A DNA stretch of 64,000 bases from Mycolicibacterium frederiksbergense (GTDB lineage Bacteria; Actinomycetota; Actinomycetes; Mycobacteriales; Mycobacteriaceae). The translations under genes were made by a program, and so were the position numbers. The DNA is taken from NCBI RefSeq assembly GCF_029893345.1, contig NZ_JARXVE010000006.1:186001-250000 (forward strand), in the 5' to 3' direction. The notes under the pieces are model-generated. The model was given only the letters and a program-made list of their open reading frames with translations, made no database searches and was not told the origin of the DNA. Below, one piece after another: positions 1 through 8,356 of this stretch (the stretch's first letter is position 1; every line of letters begins with the position of its first letter).

Positions 1-66
1 CATGGTGGTGCCGTGCCCGGTTGCCGAGTAGTAGATGACCGCGACCTTGGTGGTGGAGGAAGTCAC
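1..66 (-). CDS. wrbA: NAD(P)H:quinone oxidoreductase (WrbA-type flavodoxin), N-terminal part only
   Basis: Only the first 22 codons lie in the window; the gene runs off the left edge. The peptide contains KVAVIYYSATGHGTTM, the first beta strand and phosphate-binding loop of a flavodoxin fold, and looks like the start of type IV NAD(P)H:quinone oxidoreductases (WrbA family), FMN enzymes that reduce quinones by two electrons. The GTG start overlaps the stop of the upstream oxidoreductase by four bases (GTGA), so the two genes are probably translationally coupled in one transcript. The family call rests on a short stretch and could be another flavodoxin-like reductase. Confidence 0.6.
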   Translation of the reverse strand, partial: MTSSTTKVAVIYYSATGHGTTM

Positions 67-1493
67 GGCGCCAGCTTAGGCAGATCCGTGATGCCGAACT
101 CGCGTTTCAGGACGGTACGTGCGGCGTAGTACCCGCACATGCCGTGCACCCCGGTACCGGGCGGCGTCGCCGACGAGCACAGATACGCCTTGGGGATCGG
201 TGTGGTCCAGGGATCGAGCCGCAGCGTCGGCCCGACTAGCGCGGCGAACAGGGTGGCTCCGCCCACGATGATGTCGCCGCCTACGTAGTTCGCGTTGTGC
301 TGCGCCATCTTGGCCGCCGGCACACAGCGTGTGGCGAGCACCAGGTCACGGAAACCGGGCGCCGCACTTTCGAACATCGCTGTCACCGTCTCGGTGAGAT
401 CGGCAGGGGAATCGGCTGGAACGTGCGAGTAGGTCCACAGCGGTCGACGGCCCGCGGCGTCGATACGGGTGGGGTCGACCAGATGCGGCAGGGCCGCCAG
501 CGTCATCGGTCGCTCGGCGTGACGGCCGGCGGCGATCTCACGTTCGGCCAGGGCCATCTGTGCACGTGTTCCGCCCATGTGGATCGTCGGCGAGGCCCCG
601 ACCCGCGGGTCCCGCCACGGAATCTCGCCCGAGAGCACAAAGTCGATCTTGCACACCCCAGGTCCGAATCGATAGCGGCGCAACGCCTTTGCATAGCGTG
701 ACGGAACGGTATCAGCGTAGATGTCCAGCAATGCCGTTGGTGCAGTGTCGTAGATGACCACCCCATCGGGTGGGCTGGTTACCGGTTCGCCGGTGATCAG
801 TTCGCCGCCGTGATCGCGCAGATCGGCGATCAATGCATCGGGAATCACCTGGGTTCCGCCGACCGGCACCGGCCAACCGGCGGTGTGGGCGACGGTGCCC
901 AGCATGAGCCCGGCGCCGCTGTTCACCGGCGAGGGCATCCGGGAAATGGCATGCGTGCCAACGCCGGTGAACAGTGCGCGGGCGTCCTCGCCGCGCAATG
1001 CGCCCCATGCCGGGCTGCCCTGGGCGAGCACCCGCAACCCGGTGCGCACGGTGGTCGGCAGATCCGGTGGTAGCGACCGCTTGTCGCCGAGAAAGAAGCC
1101 CAGCACACCGTCGGGGTGTTCGGTCAGCGGTCCGAACAACCGCCGCCAGGACTGTCCATGGTCGAGTTCGGCGCAGGTGCGGTCCAGCGATCGGTAGGCA
1201 ATGGCGGCAGCCCGGTTCGGCAGCGGGTTGGCATAGGAGACCTCCGGTGCCACCAGTTGCACGCCACGTGCGGCGAGATCGAATTCGGCGAAGAACGGCG
1301 ACGCCACCCCCAATGGGTGCACCGCCGAGCAGACGTCGTGCAGCACCCCGGAAAACTCCGGATCGGGCAGGGTGCGGGCGCCGCCGCCCGGGGTCGGCTG
1401 GGCTTCGATCACGCGCACCGACAGACCGGCGCGGGCGCAGATGACGGCGGCGGCCAGGCCATTGGGGCCACTGCCGACGATTGTGACGTCCAC
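63..1493 (-). CDS. FAD-dependent oxidoreductase, phytoene desaturase (CrtI)-like
   Basis: A 476-residue protein with an N-terminal dinucleotide-binding motif (VTIVGSGPNGLAAA, glycines at 7, 9 and 12, acidic residue at 30) and a C-terminal CrtI-type signature (TPPGTGVHGMCGYYAA) that completes the FAD site. This is the layout of phytoene desaturase-like NAD(P)/FAD oxidoreductases. There is no carotenoid gene nearby, so the substrate is unknown. I chose the GTG at 1493 because the protein then begins directly at the Rossmann strand. An ATG 60 bases upstream (1553) is also in frame but would sit in the serA promoter region. The gene is transcribed with wrbA (GTGA overlap) and diverges from serA. 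Confidence 0.8.
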   Translation of the reverse strand: MDVTIVGSGPNGLAAAVICARAGLSVRVIEAQPTPGGGARTLPDPEFSGVLHDVCSAVHPLGVASPFFAEFDLAARGVQLVAPEVSYANPLPNRAAAIAYRSLDRTCAELDHGQSWRRLFGPLTEHPDGVLGFFLGDKRSLPPDLPTTVRTGLRVLAQGSPAWGALRGEDARALFTGVGTHAISRMPSPVNSGAGLMLGTVAHTAGWPVPVGGTQVIPDALIADLRDHGGELITGEPVTSPPDGVVIYDTAPTALLDIYADTVPSRYAKALRRYRFGPGVCKIDFVLSGEIPWRDPRVGASPTIHMGGTRAQMALAEREIAAGRHAERPMTLAALPHLVDPTRIDAAGRRPLWTYSHVPADSPADLTETVTAMFESAAPGFRDLVLATRCVPAAKMAQHNANYVGGDIIVGGATLFAALVGPTLRLDPWTTPIPKAYLCSSATPPGTGVHGMCGYYAARTVLKREFGITDLPKLAP

Positions 1494-1555
1494 GCCACCA
1501 GTAGACCGCACCGAGAACAATGGTGGCGGGCGTCCGCGCGTTTCGGCCCACACAT

Positions 1556-1561
1556 TAGGCT
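1556..1561 (+). promoter_or_regulatory. Candidate -10 box of serA (leaderless start)
   Basis: TAGGCT fits the mycobacterial TAnnnT -10 pattern and ends six bases before the serA GTG at 1568. No Shine-Dalgarno sequence is visible. The geometry fits a leaderless transcript starting at the GTG. No good -35 hexamer is seen. Confidence 0.35.
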
Positions 1562-1567
1562 GTCCAC

Positions 1568-3154
1568 GTGAGTCTTCCCGTTGTTTTGATTGCCGACAAG
1601 CTCGCTGAATCGACCGTCGCCGCGCTCGGCGACCAGGTAGAGATCAGGTGGGTCGACGGTCCGGACCGCGAGAAGCTGCTCGCCGCCGTGCCGGAAGCCG
1701 ACGCCCTGCTGGTCCGTTCCGCGACCACCGTGGACGCCGAGGTCCTCGCCGCTGCCCCCAAACTCAAGATCGTCGCCCGCGCCGGTGTCGGCCTGGACAA
1801 CGTCGATGTCGATGCCGCGACGGCCCGCGGTGTGCTGGTCGTCAACGCACCGACCTCCAACATCCACAGCGCTGCCGAGCACGCCTTGGCTTTGCTGCTG
1901 TCCGCGGCCCGGCAGATCCCTGCCGCCGACGCGACGCTGCGCGATCACGCTTGGAAGCGCTCGTCGTTCTCCGGCACCGAGATCTTCGGCAAGACCGTCG
2001 GTGTGGTCGGCCTCGGCCGGATCGGCCAGCTGGTCGCCCAGCGTCTGGCGGCCTTCGGCGCGCACATCGTGGCCTACGACCCCTACGTGTCGCAGGCCCG
2101 CGCGGCGCAGCTCGGCATCGAATTGCTGCCGCTCGACGAACTGCTCGGCCGGGCCGATTTCATCTCGGTGCACCTGCCCAAGACCAAGGAAACCGCCGGC
2201 CTGCTCGGCAAGGAGAACCTGGCCAAGACCAAGCCGGGCGTCATCATCGTCAACGCGGCCCGCGGCGGCCTGATCGACGAGCAGGCGCTTGCCGATGCGA
2301 TCACCAGTGGCCACGTGCGGGCCGCGGGTCTGGATGTGTTCTCCACCGAACCGTGCACGGACAGCCCGCTGTTCGAGCTGCCTGAGGTCGTCGTGACTCC
2401 GCACCTGGGCGCCTCGACGGCCGAGGCGCAGGACCGCGCCGGTACCGATGTGGCGGCCAGTGTGAAGCTGGCGCTGGCCGGTGAGTTCGTGCCCGACGCG
2501 GTCAACGTGGGCGGGGGAGCCGTCGGCGAGGAAGTGGCGCCCTGGCTGGACCTGGTGCGCAAGCTCGGCCTGCTGGTCGGTGTGCTGTCCGATGCACCGC
2601 CGGTGACGCTGACCGTGCAGGTGCGCGGCGAGTTGGCCTCCGAAGATGTTGAGATCCTGCGACTGTCGGCGCTGCGCGGATTGTTCTCCGCGGTGGTCGA
2701 TGAGCAGGTGACGTTCGTCAACGCCCCGGCGCTGGCCGCCGACCGGGGAGTGGCGTCCGAGATCAGCACCGCCAGCGAGAGCCCGAACCATCGCAGTGTG
2801 GTCGATGTGCGCGCCGTGCACGCTGACGGCAGCGCGTTGAATGTGGCCGGCACCTTGTCCGGGCCGCAGCTGATCGAAAAGATCGTCCAGATCAACGGAC
2901 GCAACTTCGACCTGCGTGCGGAGGGCCACAACCTGGTGGTCAACTACACCGATAAGCCCGGCGCCCTCGGCAAGATCGGCACGCTGCTGGGCGGGGCGAA
3001 CGTCAACATCGAGGCCGCCCAGATGAGCCAGGACACCACAGGCGATCACGCCACCGTGATGCTGCGCCTGGATACCGATGTGCCCGAGGACGTGCGCGCA
3101 GCGATCGCCGACGCGGTCGCCGCCACCACACTGGAAGTGGTCGATCTGTCATGA
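1568..3154 (+). CDS. serA: D-3-phosphoglycerate dehydrogenase
   Basis: A 528-residue enzyme that oxidises 3-phosphoglycerate to phosphohydroxypyruvate, the first step of serine synthesis. Visible are the NAD-binding motif VGVVGLGRIGQ (about 144-154), the NAARGGLIDE active-site segment near 234, and the PHLGAST histidine motif. After the catalytic core come the intervening (ASB) domain and a C-terminal ACT domain (ends TTLEVVDLS), the long form used for serine feedback in mycobacteria. The length matches the M. tuberculosis SerA1 type. The GTG start gives MSLPVVLIADKL. The stop overlaps the leuB start (ATGA), indicating an operon. Confidence 0.97.
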   Translation: MSLPVVLIADKLAESTVAALGDQVEIRWVDGPDREKLLAAVPEADALLVRSATTVDAEVLAAAPKLKIVARAGVGLDNVDVDAATARGVLVVNAPTSNIHSAAEHALALLLSAARQIPAADATLRDHAWKRSSFSGTEIFGKTVGVVGLGRIGQLVAQRLAAFGAHIVAYDPYVSQARAAQLGIELLPLDELLGRADFISVHLPKTKETAGLLGKENLAKTKPGVIIVNAARGGLIDEQALADAITSGHVRAAGLDVFSTEPCTDSPLFELPEVVVTPHLGASTAEAQDRAGTDVAASVKLALAGEFVPDAVNVGGGAVGEEVAPWLDLVRKLGLLVGVLSDAPPVTLTVQVRGELASEDVEILRLSALRGLFSAVVDEQVTFVNAPALAADRGVASEISTASESPNHRSVVDVRAVHADGSALNVAGTLSGPQLIEKIVQINGRNFDLRAEGHNLVVNYTDKPGALGKIGTLLGGANVNIEAAQMSQDTTGDHATVMLRLDTDVPEDVRAAIADAVAATTLEVVDLS

Positions 3155-4161
3155 AGCTCGCTGTAATCGCCGGTGACGGCATCGGTCCGGAGGTCATCGC
3201 CGAGGCACTCAAGGTGCTCGACGCGGTGCTGCCCGGGGTGGACCGGACCGAGTACGACCTGGGCGCGCGCCGCTACCACGCGACCGGGGAACTGCTCACC
3301 GAGGAGACCATCGAGGAACTGCGCGGCTACGACGCCATCCTGCTGGGAGCCATCGGCGACCCCTCGGTGCCCAGCGGCATCTTGGAGCGCGGCCTGCTGC
3401 TCAAGCTGCGGTTCGCCCTGGACCACCACGTCAACCTGCGGCCGGGCCGGCTGTATCCCGGTGTCGAGAGCCCGCTTTCGGGTGTGACGAACATCGACTT
3501 CGTTGTGGTGCGCGAGGGCACCGAGGGTCCGTACACCGGCAACGGCGGTGCACTGCGCGTCGGCACGCCGCACGAGGTGGCCACCGAGGTGAGCGTCAAC
3601 ACCGCGTTCGGCGTCGAGCGTGTGGTGCGTGACGCCTTCGCCCGGGCCCAGTCCCGGCGCAGGCACCTGACCCTGGTGCACAAGACCAACGTGCTGACCT
3701 TCGCCGGCAGCCTGTGGTCGCGTGTCGTGGCCGAGGTCGGCCGTGAATACCCCGATGTCGAGGTGGCCTACCAGCACATCGACGCCGCCACCATTCACAT
3801 GGTCACCGATCCGGGCCGGTTCGACGTGATCGTCACCGACAACCTGTTCGGCGACATCATCACCGACCTGTCGGCGGCGGTGTGCGGCGGCATCGGGTTG
3901 GCGGCCAGCGGCAACATCGATGCGACACGGACCAATCCGTCGATGTTCGAGCCGGTGCACGGCAGTGCGCCCGATATCGCCGGGCAGGGGATCGCCGATC
4001 CCACCGCTGCGGTGATGAGCGTGGCGCTGTTGCTGGCACATATCGGTGAAACCGATGCGGCGGCCCGGGTGGACAAGGCCGTCAGTGAACACCTGGCAAC
4101 CCGCGGGGACGCCAAGTTGTCCACCAGCGAGGTCGGTGAGCGGATCCTGTCGCTGCTGTAG
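3151..4161 (+). CDS. leuB: 3-isopropylmalate dehydrogenase
   Basis: A 336-residue, metal- and NAD-dependent decarboxylating dehydrogenase that converts 3-isopropylmalate to 2-oxoisocaproate in leucine synthesis. It shows the family N-terminus (KLAVIAGDGIGPEV), the substrate-loop segment SGILERGLLLKLRF, the lysine motif HKTNVLTF and the aspartate-rich VTDNLFGDIITD metal site. The short actinobacterial length is normal. The ATG overlaps the serA stop by four bases, so translation is likely coupled. leuCD lie about 9 kb away, so the leucine genes are split as in other mycobacteria. Confidence 0.97.
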   Translation: MKLAVIAGDGIGPEVIAEALKVLDAVLPGVDRTEYDLGARRYHATGELLTEETIEELRGYDAILLGAIGDPSVPSGILERGLLLKLRFALDHHVNLRPGRLYPGVESPLSGVTNIDFVVVREGTEGPYTGNGGALRVGTPHEVATEVSVNTAFGVERVVRDAFARAQSRRRHLTLVHKTNVLTFAGSLWSRVVAEVGREYPDVEVAYQHIDAATIHMVTDPGRFDVIVTDNLFGDIITDLSAAVCGGIGLAASGNIDATRTNPSMFEPVHGSAPDIAGQGIADPTAAVMSVALLLAHIGETDAAARVDKAVSEHLATRGDAKLSTSEVGERILSLL

Positions 4162-4174
4162 CGACGCTGACGCG

Positions 4175-4208
4175 AACTCCACCGACCCGATCCGGGTCGG
4201 TGGAGTTT
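4175..4208. terminator. Bidirectional terminator between leuB and the VWA gene
   Basis: A perfect 15-bp inverted repeat (arms 4175-4189 and 4193-4207) with a 3-base loop is followed by TTTCT on the plus strand. It fills the 52-bp gap between two convergent genes and can stop transcription from both sides. Confidence 0.8.
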
Positions 4209-4213
4209 CTGCG

Positions 4214-5173
4214 CTATACCGGCAGCCGACGGCTGACCGCCAGCGCGCATATCGCGGCGGCGAACGCGGCCAACGCGCCGGCCCGCAGCCACGGGCCACG
4301 ATCGGGACCGACGGTCGTCTGATACCCGATCTGCTGCTGGATCGCCTGATAGTTGTGGTTCAGATCGTCGATGTTGGTGGCCCGGTAGGTCTGTCCACCG
4401 GACAGCTCGGCGATGCGCTTGAGCTGCTCTTCGTCGACCGGCACCGGTACCTGTTGGTTCGCGAGTTCGACGGTTCCGCCCTTGGTGCCGAAGGCGATGG
4501 TGGAGACGGGGATGCCCTGATCTTTGGCGGCGCGCGCGGCGGTGAATGACCCGCGCGGGTTGTCCGGGTTGGCCGGCTTATTGGCCGCCCCGTCTGACTC
4601 CAGCACGATCCGGGCCGGCGGGGCGTCGGTGTTGTCTGCGCTGAGAACTGCTGACATCGACGAGATGGATTGCAGGGCAGTGAATATCGCCTCGCCGGTG
4701 GCGGTGGAATCCGCGAGGCTCAGGTGGTCAAGGGCTGCCTCGGTGGCCTTGTGATCCGCGGTCGGCGACACCAGCAGCGCGGCATTTCCGGCGAAGGCCA
4801 CCAGGCCCAGATTCACTCCGGGGGTGAGCCGTTCCGCGAACTGTTTGGCCGCCGACTGGGCTGCCGCGAGCCGGGTGGGTGCCACGTCGGTCGCGCCCAT
4901 CGACTGGGATTCATCGATGACGAGCATGATCACCGCGCGGTTGCGCGGCGTGCGGATTTCGTGCGTCGGCCCGGCGAGGGCGACGGTCAGCAGGATCAGT
5001 GAGCACAATGCCAGCGCAACCGGCAGGTGCTTGACCCATCGGCGTGCCGCGGTGGTTCCGCTGAACTGACGGAACCGTCTCTGCCTGCGGATCTGGACGA
5101 CGATGTAGAGCGCCAGCAGCGCGACGGGGACCAGCAGCAGGGCCAGCCAGCCCGGTTCGGACAACGTCGTCAT
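4214..5173 (-). CDS. Membrane-anchored von Willebrand factor A domain protein
   Basis: A 319-residue protein with two N-terminal membrane segments (about 9-27 and 50-68), a VWA domain and a C-terminal membrane segment (about 296-314). The metal-ion site is complete: D87-x-S89-x-S91 (IDESQSM), a threonine in STATGEAIF and aspartate in LESDG. The layout matches BatA/BatB-like proteins such as mycobacterial Rv1481, which usually sit with a MoxR AAA+ ATPase and a DUF58 protein. Neither is present here. It is a diverged paralogue of the gene at 5308-6306, arranged head to head. The substrate or partner is unknown. Confidence 0.85.
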   Translation of the reverse strand: MTTLSEPGWLALLLVPVALLALYIVVQIRRQRRFRQFSGTTAARRWVKHLPVALALCSLILLTVALAGPTHEIRTPRNRAVIMLVIDESQSMGATDVAPTRLAAAQSAAKQFAERLTPGVNLGLVAFAGNAALLVSPTADHKATEAALDHLSLADSTATGEAIFTALQSISSMSAVLSADNTDAPPARIVLESDGAANKPANPDNPRGSFTAARAAKDQGIPVSTIAFGTKGGTVELANQQVPVPVDEEQLKRIAELSGGQTYRATNIDDLNHNYQAIQQQIGYQTTVGPDRGPWLRAGALAAFAAAICALAVSRRLPV

Positions 5174-5250
5174 CGGTACCGTCCCACCGTGTCACCATCC
5201 GTTCTGCTCGGGTCGCCCTGTCGAGCCGCCGGGCGCACTCCACCTTCAGT

Positions 5251-5272
5251 TATATACTCAAGCAAACGTTTG
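5251..5272. promoter_or_regulatory. Candidate divergent promoter/operator between the VWA genes
   Basis: This part of the 134-bp divergent gap holds an AT-rich stretch (TATATACTC) and a perfect 10-bp palindrome, CAAACGTTTG (5263-5272). TATATA or TATAAC on the minus strand could serve as a -10 for the minus-strand VWA gene. No matching -35 is clear, so this is a weak call. Confidence 0.3.
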
Positions 5273-5307
5273 ACCGTGGTGGGCGGTGTCGGAAGGTCTG
5301 AATCGTC

Positions 5308-6306
5308 ATGCTGAACGAGCTGAGCCTGTCCGGGTTCACCAACCCGTGGTACTTCCTGGGCCTGTTGGTGGTCGCGGCGGTGGCTGTCATGTACCTGTGG
5401 ATTCAGCGCGCAAAACGCAAGCGGGTACTGCGGTTCGCCAACATGGCCGTGCTGGATCAGGTGGCACCGGCAGACAAGCCCAGTCGTTGGCGTCATCTTC
5501 CGGCTGCGCTACTGGTCGCGGCATTGGCGTTGTTGACCACAGCGATGGCGGGACCGACCGACAACATCCGCGTTCCGCGCAACCGGGCAGTGGTGATGCT
5601 CGTCATCGATGTATCGGAATCCATGGCTGCCACCGATGTGGCGCCGAGCCGCATCGAGGCCGCACGGGCGGCTGCGGCGAGTTTCGCCGAGAAGCTCACC
5701 CCCGGGATCAATCTCGGTTTGGTCAAGTTCTCGTCGAGCGCGGTGATGATGGTGGCGCCGACCGCCGATCACGAGGCCGTCAAACGCGCGATCAACACGC
5801 TGAAGCCAGAGCCGCGCACCGCGACCGGCGAGGGGATCTTCACTGCGCTGCAGGCGATCGCGACGGCAGGGGCGGTGATGGCTGGTGCTGAGGGCCCGCC
5901 GCCGGCCAGGATCGTTTTGGAATCCGACGGCAAAGAAACGGTGCCGACCGACCCTGACCAACCGCGGGGTGCATTCACCGCGGCCCGCGCGGCTCGGGAC
6001 CAGCACGTGCCGATCTCCACCATTTCCTTCGGCACGCCCTACGGCACAGTCAATCTTGATGGCCAGGATATTCCGGTGCCTGTCGATGACGTCACATTGA
6101 AGAAGATCGTCGAGATCACCAACGGTCAGGCTTTTCACGCGGGAAGTCTCAATGAGCTCCAGTCCGTCTACTCGACGTTGGAGCAGCAGGTCGGATACCA
6201 GACCGTGCGCGGGGATGCCAGCGCCAGCTGGATCGGTATGGCCTTGCTGGCGTTGACCGCAGCGATGGCGGTGGGAATCCTGGTCAATCGGCGACTACCG
6301 TTGTAA
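5308..6306 (+). CDS. Membrane-anchored von Willebrand factor A domain protein (paralogue)
   Basis: A 332-residue protein with the same plan as its divergent neighbour: membrane segments near 14-32 and 63-81, a VWA domain with an intact metal site (D101-x-S103-x-S105, the TATGEGIF threonine and LESDG aspartate), and a C-terminal membrane segment near 308-326 ending NRRLPL. Long segments such as RNRAV-MLVID, TADH, PARIVLESDG, RG-FTAARAA-DQ and PVPVD are shared with the minus-strand copy. It is an orphan copy without moxR. A GGAAGG sequence lies 12 bases before the ATG. The downstream transglycosylase gene follows after three bases and is probably co-transcribed. Confidence 0.87.
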   Translation: MLNELSLSGFTNPWYFLGLLVVAAVAVMYLWIQRAKRKRVLRFANMAVLDQVAPADKPSRWRHLPAALLVAALALLTTAMAGPTDNIRVPRNRAVVMLVIDVSESMAATDVAPSRIEAARAAAASFAEKLTPGINLGLVKFSSSAVMMVAPTADHEAVKRAINTLKPEPRTATGEGIFTALQAIATAGAVMAGAEGPPPARIVLESDGKETVPTDPDQPRGAFTAARAARDQHVPISTISFGTPYGTVNLDGQDIPVPVDDVTLKKIVEITNGQAFHAGSLNELQSVYSTLEQQVGYQTVRGDASASWIGMALLALTAAMAVGILVNRRLPL

Positions 6307-6309
6307 GAC

Positions 6310-7065
6310 ATGGTGGCGCCGCGGGATCCCTACGTTCGCGACGCTCGGCGTCGGCGTTGGCCACAGGCGGCGGCCGTCATCGCCGCCACCGCAGTGGTTC
6401 TGGCATCAAGCTGCTCCGGCCATTTCGGGTCACCGATCCCCGAGGGCATCCCGCCGCCACCGGGTGATCCGGTTCCCGATATCGACATCTCGGCCCGGGG
6501 CAGGCCCGCCGACCAACTCGCGGTCTGGGCTGCTGCCCGCGCCGGCGCGCTGGAATTGCCCGTCACGGCGCTCGAGGCCTACGCATATGCGGCGAAGGTC
6601 GCAGAGGTGGTCAATCCGGGTTGCCACATCGGTTGGACCACGCTGGCCGCGATCGGCACGGTGGAGAGCCGCAACGGTACCTACCGGGGAGCGACGATTG
6701 CACCGAACGGCGATGTCACCCCACCCATCCGCGGGGTGAAACTCGATGGGACGAACGGCAATCTGCGAATCGTCGAGGAGGCCGGGGTTGGTGATCCCGA
6801 CTATGCCCAGGCGATGGGGCCTATGCAGTTCATCCCGGAGACCTGGCGGCTCTACGGTGTCGACGCCCACAACGACGGAGTGATCAACGTCGACAACATC
6901 GATGATGCCGCGCTGTCCGCGGCCGGCTACCTCTGTTACCGCGGAGGAGATCTGGCCACCCCGCTCGGATGGTTGAATGCGATACTGGCATACAACAATT
7001 CGGGCCTGTACGCGCGGACCGTCCGGGACTGGGCAACGGCCTACGCGGCCGGCCACGCGCTGTAG
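6310..7065 (+). CDS. Secreted or lipid-anchored lytic murein transglycosylase (SLT_2/MltB-like)
   Basis: A 251-residue protein with an N-terminal hydrophobic segment (about 18-33) ending VLASSC, close to but not a perfect lipobox, so it is either a lipoprotein at C35 or a signal-anchored protein. The catalytic domain has the MltB-type motif GTVESRNGTY with E119 as probable acid, followed by AMGPMQFIPETWRLYGVDAHNDG and AILAYNNSGLY, typical of transglycosylases that cleave glycan strands to 1,6-anhydro-muropeptides. It follows the VWA gene after three bases, which suggests a cell-wall role for that cluster. It converges on the MFS gene. Confidence 0.87.
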   Translation: MVAPRDPYVRDARRRRWPQAAAVIAATAVVLASSCSGHFGSPIPEGIPPPPGDPVPDIDISARGRPADQLAVWAAARAGALELPVTALEAYAYAAKVAEVVNPGCHIGWTTLAAIGTVESRNGTYRGATIAPNGDVTPPIRGVKLDGTNGNLRIVEEAGVGDPDYAQAMGPMQFIPETWRLYGVDAHNDGVINVDNIDDAALSAAGYLCYRGGDLATPLGWLNAILAYNNSGLYARTVRDWATAYAAGHAL

Positions 7066-7074
7066 CGACGGCGG

Positions 7075-8271
7075 TCAATCCATCGCCGGCTGGGGGATGG
7101 ATTCCACCGGCACCAGCGGTACGGCCAACAAGGGCAGCAACGCACAAACCGCGAATGCCGCGGGGAACCCGGCCGCACCGATCAGCGCGCCGAACACCGG
7201 TGCGGAACTGGCGGTCGCCAGGTGTTGGGCGGTGTTCTGGGTGCCCAGGGCGCGACCGCTCCAGAACGGTCCGGCGATCTCGGCGATGCCGGTGAAGGCC
7301 AAACCGTTGTCGGACACCGTGATCACCGATGCGATCACCATCAGCGCGATGCTGATCGGTGAACCGAACCAGTCGGTGAGGGCGAGCAGCGCCATGGTGA
7401 CCGCTGCCGCCACCGCGATGGTGCGGATGGGGCGCAGCCGATCGCCGACGATATCCGACCAGCGGCCGGCGGCGATCCGGCCGCCGGCGCCGAGCAGCTG
7501 TGCGATGCCGACCATGACACCGGCCGATTCGGGCGACCACCCCCGGTCGGCGATCAGCCAGGTCAACGCGAAAGTCCACAGCACCGCTTGGGGCACCACC
7601 AGCAGTACCGATGTGGCGTGAATCCGCCACAACAGCGCCGAGCCACGGTACGGGTTGGCCAGATGTTCGGTGGGCGCCTCGGCCCTTGGCGGGCGGGGCG
7701 GATCGATGACCCCGGCCGCACTGACCACAGCGGCCAACGTGCACACGATGGCCGGGAACAGCAACGCGGCTGTGAGCCCGCGTGATTCGGCCAGACGCGG
7801 AATCACCAACGCGCCCAACCCGACTCCGAGCGGGACAGCGGTCTGCCGGATTCCCATCACCAGGCCGCGCCGCTCGGGGGGAAACCACCCGACCACCAGC
7901 CGGCCGCTGGCCGAGTTGCTGCTGGCGGCGGCCATACCGCCGAGAAACAACAGGATGCCGGTGGCGACAAGCGAATCCACCGCCGCGGCGGCGAATGCCG
8001 CGGCAGCGGTGAGAGCCGAACCCAGTGCGAGCACGAGTCGCTCGCCGAACCGGTCCACCACATAGCCCCAGACGATGAGTGTCGTCACCATGCCGAAACT
8101 GGGCATCGCCGACAGTAGGCCGGCCTGGGCCAGGTCGAGATGCCGTTCGGTGTGCAGGGTGGGTATGAGGAACGCGGCACCGTTGATGAACACGTTGGCG
8201 CACATTGTCGATGACAGTGCGATCGCCAGCATGGACCAGCGGCGCGCGGATCCGATCGTTGAGCCTGGCAC
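7075..8271 (-). CDS. Major facilitator superfamily transporter
   Basis: A transporter of about 398 residues with some twelve hydrophobic segments and MFS loop motifs (WGYVVDRFGERL after TM2, PPERRGLVMGIRQTAVPLG in TM4-5). It sits where M. tuberculosis has the MFS gene Rv2994. The substrate is unknown. I chose the GTG at 8271, 14 codons before the first membrane helix. The longer in-frame ATG at 8355 would leave one base to the divergent lipase gene and add a polar tail unlike MFS N-termini. The stop lies nine bases from the convergent transglycosylase stop, with no terminator visible. Confidence 0.8.
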   Translation of the reverse strand: MPGSTIGSARRWSMLAIALSSTMCANVFINGAAFLIPTLHTERHLDLAQAGLLSAMPSFGMVTTLIVWGYVVDRFGERLVLALGSALTAAAAFAAAAVDSLVATGILLFLGGMAAASSNSASGRLVVGWFPPERRGLVMGIRQTAVPLGVGLGALVIPRLAESRGLTAALLFPAIVCTLAAVVSAAGVIDPPRPPRAEAPTEHLANPYRGSALLWRIHATSVLLVVPQAVLWTFALTWLIADRGWSPESAGVMVGIAQLLGAGGRIAAGRWSDIVGDRLRPIRTIAVAAAVTMALLALTDWFGSPISIALMVIASVITVSDNGLAFTGIAEIAGPFWSGRALGTQNTAQHLATASSAPVFGALIGAAGFPAAFAVCALLPLLAVPLVPVESIPQPAMD

Positions 8272-8356
8272 TGGGCCATCGTCCCATTTCTTCCCAAAAT
8301 ATCGAACTCGAATCTCAGCATATGGAACACGTGGCAAAGCCCAATAGCCTGTCACG

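Noticed and set aside
1409..3049. A 546-codon minus-strand frame opposite serA
   Set aside because: Same GC-driven artefact; it overlaps the CrtI-like gene and serA and shows no conserved sequence apart from reading into another frame.
4214..8271. Defence or toxin island between leuB and the lipase
   Set aside because: The genes are VWA membrane proteins, a transglycosylase and a transporter with base composition like their surroundings. No integrase, repeats or nuclease/ATPase pair is present.
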